A DNA stretch of 12,417 nucleotides from FEN-1297 sp046706945 (GTDB taxonomy: Bacteria; Bacteroidota; Ignavibacteria; Ignavibacteriales; Ignavibacteriaceae). This document shows positions 7,103 through 12,417 of this stretch, piece by piece. The position numbers and the translations under genes were made by a program. The notes beneath the pieces are model-generated. The model was not told the DNA's origin and did not search any database. It saw nothing but the letters and a program-made list of their open reading frames with translations. The stretch's first letter is position 1; each line of letters begins with the position of its first letter. Location of the stretch: positions 1 through 12,417 of the forward strand of contig JBJKOY010000629.1 of assembly GCA_046706945.1 (NCBI GenBank), read 5' to 3'.

Positions 7103-7123
7103 CCTGCCCGGCCGGACGGCAGG
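7103..7123. terminator. GC-rich palindrome downstream of the outer-membrane protein pair
   Basis: CCTGCC and GGCAGG pair across a 9-base CG-rich loop, and the stem extends two pairs outward if a G-T pair is allowed. It lies 85 bp past the stop at 7018 in an otherwise AT-rich gap and is followed by only three Ts. It could end the barrel-gene transcript or be a dispersed palindrome. A similar core (ACCTGTCT/AGACAGGT) lies at 8182-8206. The rest of 7019-7249 shows nothing I can name. Confidence 0.4.
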
Positions 7124-7249
7124 TTTCAAAAACCATATAATAATTTAATTCATAATAATGTGTGGATTTTGGTCAAAGCGTCCTAACCTCAGACCCGGAC
7201 AATTGGTATTTTATTAATAAAGCCATATATTTTCAATAAAGACGTTAAG

Positions 7250-7459
7250 ATGATGGAAAAACATTTACAAATAAAATCAAGAAAAGATTCGGATAACGAT
7301 TTGGAATATTGGAAGAGCCGTTCGGAACAGGAAAGGATTAATGCTGTTGAAATTTTAAGATCCCAATACTTTCAATTTCATAATTATAATTCGGTAAAAG
7401 ATGCTAAACCAGGACTTCAAAGAGTTTATAGAGTTACTCAACAAAAATCAAAAAAATAA
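7250..7459 (+). CDS. Small conserved-looking protein, possible orphan antitoxin-like
   Basis: The 69-residue protein has the core DLEYWKSRSEQERINAVEIL followed by RSQYFQFHNY and ends LQRVYRVTQQKSKK. From memory this pattern ((D/E)(F/Y)W-x-(S/T)-x3-ER-x2-A-(V/L)-E-x-(L/I)-R-x-QY near the start, then a short (L/F)QRV tail) belongs to small proteins usually encoded just before an AbiEii-like nucleotidyltransferase. I cannot verify that without a search. Here there is no partner: the next gene is convergent and starts its 3' end 73 bp away. Two ATG codons are adjacent at 7250 and 7253, and neither has a clear ribosome site. The protein is highly charged, soluble and probably helical. The pattern match makes a real gene likely; the toxin-antitoxin link is tentative. 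Confidence 0.55.
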   Translation: MMEKHLQIKSRKDSDNDLEYWKSRSEQERINAVEILRSQYFQFHNYNSVKDAKPGLQRVYRVTQQKSKK

Positions 7460-7532
7460 ACAATTATAAAAGGAATTAGATATTCATACATTTCAAAAAC
7501 CGTTATAACCCATAGATACTTACCGACTGTAA

Positions 7533-7988
7533 TTACCCGATCGCTTTTAAGTATCTTTCCGCCGGGCGGTATACGGCGTTCTTCCCGTCAGTATGAACTG
7601 TTCTGCCTTCAAACCCGCCGTAAATCCTATTGAACGGGTAAGGTTCGATGGTATTAACTATATTTCTTACTTTCTCCGCGGGCAAAGGGATTAAATTGGG
7701 GTAGCTGTATATGAAGCTTACGAATCTTCTGTCGGGCACAACCTGGATGGTGTCACCTGTCAACATCACTCCCCTGCCGTCGTCGCCGCTTTTCCAGTGC
7801 AGGACAGAAGAGCCGTCGAAATGTCCGCCGCAGTTTATAATCGTCAGGTCTTCGTTAATGCCGAACTCTTCGCCTTCACAGTTAATGTATTGTCTTTCAT
7901 CCTCGCATATTATACATCGTTCCGGGTAATCTTCCGACGCGTCGTACTGCACGCCGCAAGTTTTACATATATAGTTTTTAAATTTCAT
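7533..7988 (-). CDS. Zinc-ribbon/metallo-beta-lactamase-type protein lacking its catalytic core
   Basis: This 151-residue protein begins with a rubredoxin-like zinc ribbon: C8 and C11 in YICKTCGVQY, C25 and C28 in ERCIICEDERQY. It ends with the C-terminal part of a metallo-beta-lactamase hydrolase: CGGHFDGSSVLHW (H56), GVMLTGDTIQVVPDRR (D79), FIYSYPNLIPLPAEKVR and FNRIYGGFEG. In the family I recall, roughly 100 or more residues lie between these parts, with the HxHx metal motif, giving about 260-280 residues. Here the ribbon joins the C-terminal part at about residues 35-47 with the frame kept. H56 and D79 remain, but the first metal-site histidines are gone, so hydrolase activity is unlikely. 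A GGA lies about 11 bases before the ATG. It could be a decaying remnant or a retained zinc-ribbon protein. The domain calls are good; its functional state is uncertain. Confidence 0.8.
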   Translation of the reverse strand: MKFKNYICKTCGVQYDASEDYPERCIICEDERQYINCEGEEFGINEDLTIINCGGHFDGSSVLHWKSGDDGRGVMLTGDTIQVVPDRRFVSFIYSYPNLIPLPAEKVRNIVNTIEPYPFNRIYGGFEGRTVHTDGKNAVYRPAERYLKAIG

Positions 7989-8125
7989 AATTCATCAATC
8001 CTTTATTTTAATGTCATAAAATAGATTAAAATGACAAAAAATAGTGATAATGACAGAATAAAAAATGCAAATAGGTGGTTGACAATAAGTGAGGTTGTCC
8101 CAAAAGTAATATTTTAATATAAAAT

Positions 8126-8223
8126 GGCACGCTGATGATACGGATAAAGCTGATTTTCACGGATTTAAAATAATTTTGTGAAACCTGTCTGCGAGTAAGA
8201 CAGGTTCGTGTAATTATTGGCAC
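8126..8223. repeat. Intergenic element with 9-nt periodicity and an internal hairpin
   Basis: From 8126 to 8166, GAT recurs at 8134, 8143, 8152 and 8162 (steps 9, 9, 10), with units alternating between GCTGAT and CGGAT. This is followed by a perfect 9-bp stem, AACCTGTCT (8182-8190) and AGACAGGTT (8198-8206), around a 7-base loop. The element ends near TTGGCAC at 8223. It fills most of the 275-bp gap between the metallo-beta-lactamase-like gene and the permease gene. The hairpin lies about 58 bp past the permease stop and might also end that transcript, though no T-run follows. No coding potential was seen. Confidence 0.5.
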
Positions 8224-8263
8224 AAAGTTATAAAATAATATTAAGCCATCAATTTGAGTAAAA

Positions 8264-10357
8264 TTATTTGGCGCACGGGAATCTTTTTTTGATTTCCTTT
8301 AATCCTTTCGGATCGCCGATTATCGTGAGTCTGTCCTTTTCTTCGAAGACCAGGTTCCCTTTGGGCGCTATCGTCTGCATATCGCGGTGCAGAAGAGCTA
8401 CCAGGCATCCTTCGGGAAAAGTAACATCTTTGAGCATCTTCCCTATCAGCTGTCCGCTTGGCATACCTCGTGTTATTAAGAGCGACAATGCCCTGTCGTC
8501 GTGAAGCAGGGATTCTTTCAGTTCCTGTTCGTTCCCGGCGGAAGCCCATTCGTCCGCGAAGCTTTCGTCGTCCACCCTGCCGGCAATTTGAGCAAGTATT
8601 CTCAAGTGCTGCGTTGAGCTTTTTTCCGGGCTTACCAGGAAGAACAACGCACAAACCGAATGTTCTTCGTCCAAATGGTTTGTTAACGGCCCGTTGACTG
8701 TAATATGTATGCCTCTCTTTGAACGCACAAGCACCATCTCTGGCTGTTCGAGTCCCTGTATTCTTAAATGCGGCAGAGCAATGCCGTGGGTTACCGGCGT
8801 CATTCCGATGCGGGTGCCTTCCATAAATTCTTTCTTGATCTGCTCCGCCGAAAAAGGGACAAGGTTTGACAGCCATGCAGCCGCTTTCCCGGCTATGTAT
8901 TCGAATTCTTCCGCTTCTTCTATGTCGATCACAAGACTCCTTGCTACTATCTCATCGAATGGGTCTTCCGAGCGCAGGCCCTTTTCCTTTAATATGCCGC
9001 GAAGTTCGGTATCCAGACCGTGGTATCGCTGCTTGCCCAGTCTTTCAAACACATGATAGATCGCTCCCGAGCGCTTAATTTTTTTCTTGGCATATGCAAG
9101 GAACCAGAGCGTTCCCGCTGCGAACAGACCGAGAGTAAAGCCTATCGGCATCCAGCCCATTTCGATTATTAGAAACAAAGCCGACACGATGCCTATAATC
9201 TGCATCCAGGGATACAGCGGCGATTTGTACCCGGGATCGTAAGAGGCAAGCTTACTTTCGCGCATTACAATAACGGAAAAACTTGCCAGAGCAAACATCA
9301 ACAGCTGAAAAACGCTTGCAAGCTTTGCTATTTTCACCGGGTCCAAAAAAATAAGTACAAGAACGATTACGGCGGTAGTCGTCAATAACGAAACATACGG
9401 GATTCCTTTTTTGTTCAGCTTTTTAAAAAAGTGCGGCATTATGTAGTCGCGGCTCATTGCAAAAGGATATCTTGAAGCGCTGAGGGTACCGGCGTTGGCA
9501 ACCGAGATAAAAGCCAGCAGAGCGGCCACCGCAACCAGAATGATTCCGGTTTCTCCCCATAAGTTATCTGCGGCCGAGGCAACGGGAGTTAAATTGTTAA
9601 TAAGGTTCTTTATGGGAATTACTCCGACCATAACATACGTACCCGCGGCATAAATAATATACGATGAGATCAAACCGAGAAAAATACCGAGCGGTAGATT
9701 TTTCTCGGGATTTTTCACTTCCTCTGAAAGGCTTACTACCTTTGTTATCCCGGCGTAACTTACGTATACTAGGCCTGTTGTTGCGAACAAGGTGCCCGCG
9801 CTTCCTGTAAAAACTCCTTTTAGGAATTCGATATTTACATTCGTTACTCCTTTCAGGATAAAAATCAGCAGAACCGCAAGTATGCAGGCAACCAAGAATA
9901 TCTGGAATCGGCCGCTTCCTTTTACCGAGACAAGATTTAATAACCCGATTGCAGCCGCAAAAACAACAGCTAAGGGCACTATTGAAATATTGTTCACGAA
10001 TAAAGCTATATATGCTCCCATCCCGATCAGAGCAAAGGCCGATTTCAATATCAGCGCAAACCAGGTTCCTATTCCTCCGATGGTTCCTATTCCAGGCCCG
10101 AGAGATCTATCGACAAAATAATATATCCCTCCCGCGCGGGGCATTGCGGTTGCCATTTCAACAAGACTGAAAACCGCCGGGAATAACGGTACGGCAACTA
10201 AAAGATAAGCCAGTACAAGTGCAGGTCCCGCCTGCGCGGCAGCAAGACCCGGCAGAATAAAAAAACCGCCGCTTAAAGTAGCTCCCGTCGTTATTGCAAA
10301 AACATCGAGGAGTTTAAGTTCTTTATTCAGGCTTTTATTTGTTTTAGTTATATGCAT
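8264..10357 (-). CDS. APC amino-acid permease fused to PTS EIIA and RCK_C domains
   Basis: This 697-residue protein has three parts. Residues 1-425 form an APC-superfamily permease of about 12 membrane segments with the family's TGATLSGGFFILPG start, MPRAGGIYYFVDRSLGP and SLSEEVKNPEKNLPLGI. Residues about 470-615 are a PTS EIIA type-2 (fructose/nitrogen) domain with the phospho-acceptor motif GIALPH (H530) and the second conserved H584 in TQHLRILAQIAG. Residues about 622-692 resemble an RCK_C (TrkA_C) ligand-binding domain: SGQLIGKMLKDVTFPEGCLVALL and GNLVFEEKDRLTIIGDPKGL. The transporter likely moves an amino acid or amine. The soluble domains should sit in the cytoplasm and gate it through phosphorylation and a nucleotide or similar ligand (inference). 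It lies 96 bp downstream of the desaturase gene on the same strand. The start ATG lacks a clear ribosome site. The domain assignment is strong; the substrate is unknown. Confidence 0.9.
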   Translation of the reverse strand: MHITKTNKSLNKELKLLDVFAITTGATLSGGFFILPGLAAAQAGPALVLAYLLVAVPLFPAVFSLVEMATAMPRAGGIYYFVDRSLGPGIGTIGGIGTWFALILKSAFALIGMGAYIALFVNNISIVPLAVVFAAAIGLLNLVSVKGSGRFQIFLVACILAVLLIFILKGVTNVNIEFLKGVFTGSAGTLFATTGLVYVSYAGITKVVSLSEEVKNPEKNLPLGIFLGLISSYIIYAAGTYVMVGVIPIKNLINNLTPVASAADNLWGETGIILVAVAALLAFISVANAGTLSASRYPFAMSRDYIMPHFFKKLNKKGIPYVSLLTTTAVIVLVLIFLDPVKIAKLASVFQLLMFALASFSVIVMRESKLASYDPGYKSPLYPWMQIIGIVSALFLIIEMGWMPIGFTLGLFAAGTLWFLAYAKKKIKRSGAIYHVFERLGKQRYHGLDTELRGILKEKGLRSEDPFDEIVARSLVIDIEEAEEFEYIAGKAAAWLSNLVPFSAEQIKKEFMEGTRIGMTPVTHGIALPHLRIQGLEQPEMVLVRSKRGIHITVNGPLTNHLDEEHSVCALFFLVSPEKSSTQHLRILAQIAGRVDDESFADEWASAGNEQELKESLLHDDRALSLLITRGMPSGQLIGKMLKDVTFPEGCLVALLHRDMQTIAPKGNLVFEEKDRLTIIGDPKGLKEIKKRFPCAK

Positions 10358-10453
10358 ATGAATTTATAAAAAGGGTATATTGAAATTTATAGTCGTATTT
10401 AAATTGAAATGATCTTAAGATAAATTCCCGTTTAATTAAATTTCGATTAAAGA

Positions 10454-11443
10454 TCAAGCATCGGTCGTCAAGGTATCCGTTCCCCTATTTGTCCTTTCCA
10501 TCCTCGAAAAAAGGGAAATTTTCGGATCGAACAGGAACCTGATCCAAAGTTTGAACCAGGATTTATGGTACACTAGATTATCGTACCACTCCGGCGCCAA
10601 TTTTTTTAGCTGCGGAAGTCTGTTCCAGGGTATCGACGGAAAATCATGGTGCTCGTTATGATAGCCCACATTTAACGCCGGAATATTCAAAGGACCGTAA
10701 TAACTGTAAGTCTCCTGCGGCGGACTGATGATGTAATGTTCCTGTATCCACCTTGCCCCCAGGGGATGAAAGCCGATTGAGAATGCGAAAGAAAATACCA
10801 AATACAGGAAAGAAGTCCATCCAAAAAAAATAATTACAAGCGCATCTGCGCCGAAGACGATAATCATATTAAATATTGTCCACCCGTTGAGAAATTGTAT
10901 TTCCTTCAGCCTGGGAGGTCTTAATGCCTGGAACACAGGGAACAAAATCTCCCACAAAATTTTTCCGAAGGGAGTGTTTCCGATCAGCTTAGCTTCCCAC
11001 CTGCTCGGAATATCGGCATCAAGTTTATAGTTTCCCTGGAACGAGTGATGTTTAAGATGATAACTTCTGAACGAGACGGAACTCGGCACTACATTGGGTA
11101 GATCGGCAGTAATGCCCGCAACTACGTTCATAAAGCTCTTTTTAAAGATAAGCTTATGTGCAGCCTCATGGATCAGTACAAACAAACAGTGGTTTGCAAA
11201 CGCCCCGACAATAAAAGCGACAATTAATGCCGTCCACCATGCCCGGTCTTTCAATATGAAAGCAATTGTAAACTGCAGCAGGACGACAAATAAAACAAGA
11301 ACAAAGCTGTAAGGATTCCGGCCGATTAATTTGCGTACTTCTGGATGTCCCGCCAAAATTTCTCTTGTTCTTTGTTTGTGCGGTTCGACGGTATCGGTAT
11401 GAAAAAAGTCTTTTTGATACATTGCCATAGCGGTACCAATCAT
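10454..11443 (-). CDS. DEGS/DES1-like sphingolipid (dihydroceramide) delta-4 desaturase
   Basis: This integral membrane di-iron desaturase strongly resembles eukaryotic DEGS1. The N-terminal KDFFHTDTVEPHKQRTREIL and HPEVRKL match the Lipid_DES region that precedes the desaturase fold in that family. The three histidine boxes are HEAAH (H92-H96), HLKHH (H129-H133) and HNEHH (H262-H266). ETYSYYGPLN and VGYHNEHHDFPSIP are close to the human protein from memory. The family inserts a 4,5-trans double bond into the sphingoid base of dihydroceramide. The open frame extends to an ATG at 11527, but that start lies 8 bases from a repeat hairpin and adds 28 residues with no family counterpart. The ATG at 11443 gives 329 residues (human about 323) behind an A-rich leader; ATGs at 11428 and 11422 are also possible. 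It may be co-transcribed with the permease gene. Family call strong; lipid substrate inferred. Confidence 0.88.
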   Translation of the reverse strand: MIGTAMAMYQKDFFHTDTVEPHKQRTREILAGHPEVRKLIGRNPYSFVLVLFVVLLQFTIAFILKDRAWWTALIVAFIVGAFANHCLFVLIHEAAHKLIFKKSFMNVVAGITADLPNVVPSSVSFRSYHLKHHSFQGNYKLDADIPSRWEAKLIGNTPFGKILWEILFPVFQALRPPRLKEIQFLNGWTIFNMIIVFGADALVIIFFGWTSFLYLVFSFAFSIGFHPLGARWIQEHYIISPPQETYSYYGPLNIPALNVGYHNEHHDFPSIPWNRLPQLKKLAPEWYDNLVYHKSWFKLWIRFLFDPKISLFSRMERTNRGTDTLTTDA

Positions 11444-11535
11444 ATATTTTTTAATCTTTTTTAAGCTACTAATTTTAATTGCATAAATCAATATCCTCCG
11501 ATTTTCCGAATTTCCGGTTATTTCCATACAAAAAT

Positions 11536-11602
11536 AACCACATAAGAAACATTAGGCACATAAGGAATCATTCTCATGTGTTCTTATGTGTCTAATGTGG
11601 TT
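11536..11602. repeat. Inverted repeat made of CACATAAG-type 9-nt units (arms 11536-11564 and 11573-11602)
   Basis: Two arms of 29 and 30 bases face each other across an 8-base loop (GAATCATT). The left arm starts AACCACATAAG and continues with AAACATTAG and GCACATAAG, giving AG at 9-base steps. The reverse complement of the right arm reads AACCACATTAG, ACACATAAG and AACACATGAG, with one extra base in the last unit. The arms pair well apart from a few mismatches and a one-base bulge. The layout (AACC followed by three units of about 9 nt, inverted) is the same as at 4778-4880. It lies between the divergent desaturase and BON-protein genes and could be read into the desaturase leader. Confidence 0.72.
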
Positions 11603-11828
11603 AAAATATAGTCAATATTTCCTGCTGACAAAATTTGAGAGAAGTAAGAATTACATCCAAATCGATATCGCACACCCTTGATTTCAAGCACCGGGTATAA
11701 ATCATAAAAAAAATTTATCCGTCTATACATATTGAAATTAGAACTAATAATAAACAACGGCATTTTATAAGGCCGGAATAAATTTTAACGGACGCCAAGT
11801 AAAAAATTAAGAAACGGAGAAGGAAAAG
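11603..11828. other. Rest of the divergent intergenic gap ahead of the BON-domain gene
   Basis: AT-rich sequence without a credible reading frame. Together with the repeat hairpin it forms a non-coding gap of about 300-385 bp, depending on the desaturase start. It should contain the promoter of the BON-domain gene, but I see no consensus I would defend. GGAGAAGGA at about 11816-11824 is that gene's ribosome site. Confidence 0.45.
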
Positions 11829-12417
11829 ATGTGTTACATTAAGAAATTTTCGAGTTACGGTATTTTAGCAGCCGTTTTAATATTTATGCTATCCTTGGGG
11901 AATTCGCTGACATTTGCTTCTACTTCGGGAAAGCAATTGGCAGATAAAGTTCAGAGGGCAATTTCAAACTATTACGACAACAACTTCAATGTAACTGCAA
12001 ACAGCCGGGGGGCGGTTACCATTAAAGGAACCGTAAATTCACTATATAATAAATTTCGGATTTTCGATATTGCGGAAGGAGTGAAAGGCGTAAGGGACAT
12101 TAAAGACCTGGTTGCCGTCAACACCGCTCCCGTTCCCGATAATATAATAAAAAGCCGAATTATAAATGACTTAAAATTGAACGGGGCCATTCTGGAGCCT
12201 AACAGAATAAAAGTAGCGGTGAACAACGGCGAAATTATCTTGGCCGGAGATGTCAGCTACAACAGGGAAAAGTTGCTGGCGGAATCGATTGCATCCTGGC
12301 AGAAGGGTGCTACCGGAATCACTGACGATATAAAGGTTCTTCCCCGCAGAATAGCGGACAGCGATAAAAATTTGAAAGTTGTTCTTTCGGATATTTTAAA
12401 ATATAAATTTCCGGTAG
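11829..12417 (+). CDS. Exported BON-domain protein, C-terminus cut by window edge
   Basis: The frame opens at ATG 11829 behind GGAGAAGGA and stays open for 196 codons to the right edge. Residues 1-30 form a signal peptide (basic IKK near the start, hydrophobic core, TFAS cleavage region). Two BON (OsmY/nodulation) domains follow. The first, about residues 36-98, contains GAVTIKGTVNSLYNKFRIFD and GVKGVRDIKDLVAVN. The second, about 105-172, contains NGEIILAGDVSYNREK and GATGITDDIKVLP. A third repeat seems to begin at about 180 (NLKVVLSDILKYKFPV). BON domains are small alpha/beta modules thought to bind phospholipid or membrane surfaces in the periplasm, as in OsmY, which protects the envelope under stress. 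The total length and number of domains cannot be known from this window. The family is clear; the precise role is not. Confidence 0.85.
   Translation, partial: MCYIKKFSSYGILAAVLIFMLSLGNSLTFASTSGKQLADKVQRAISNYYDNNFNVTANSRGAVTIKGTVNSLYNKFRIFDIAEGVKGVRDIKDLVAVNTAPVPDNIIKSRIINDLKLNGAILEPNRIKVAVNNGEIILAGDVSYNREKLLAESIASWQKGATGITDDIKVLPRRIADSDKNLKVVLSDILKYKFPV

Noticed and set aside
8241..8876. A 211-codon minus-strand frame within the permease fusion gene
   Set aside because: It is a frame-shifted shadow of the EIIA/RCK_C coding region: very Arg-rich, low-complexity composition, no ribosome site and no recognisable domain.

Overview
The window is AT-rich with short intergenic gaps. The genes are bacterial and of a Bacteroidota/Chlorobi-like type, possibly Ignavibacteria. 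That placement rests on overall gene style (two outer-membrane barrel proteins, weak or absent Shine-Dalgarno sites on many genes, SCO1/PCuAC copper chaperones, mixed strand layout) and is an inference, because no rRNA or marker gene is present. No tRNA, rRNA, CRISPR array, transposase or phage gene was seen.

Left part (1-4651). A DUF2231 membrane protein runs off the left edge on the minus strand. It diverges from a plus-strand pair, a SCO1/SenC lipoprotein and a PCuAC periplasmic copper chaperone, whose usual job is delivering copper to the CuA/CuB centres of haem-copper oxidases. Minus-strand housekeeping genes follow: formyltetrahydrofolate deformylase (purU), a stand-alone RibD_C-type reductase and an AEC-family (auxin efflux carrier-like) permease.

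Middle part (4652-7988). A long non-coding stretch holds a hairpin built from 9-nt repeats and a perfect 16-bp palindrome. It precedes an unrecognised 86-residue gene with a very strong Shine-Dalgarno site. Next come two exported beta-barrel proteins in tandem, an orphan 69-residue protein, and a zinc-ribbon/metallo-beta-lactamase gene that appears to have lost its catalytic core by an in-frame deletion.

Right part (7989-12417). A 697-residue minus-strand protein joins an APC amino-acid permease to a PTS EIIA domain and an RCK_C domain. Upstream of it on the same strand is the most striking gene: a close relative of the eukaryotic dihydroceramide delta-4 desaturase (DEGS/DES1), including the family-specific N-terminal region and all three histidine boxes. 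Its proximity to the permease suggests possible co-transcription. A second 9-nt-repeat hairpin abuts the desaturase 5' end. A secreted BON-domain protein runs off the right edge on the plus strand.

Points to follow up: the bacterial DEGS-like desaturase (implying unsaturated sphingoid lipids), the three-domain transporter, the core-deleted metallo-beta-lactamase protein, and a recurring intergenic element class made of 9-nt units seen at three places.
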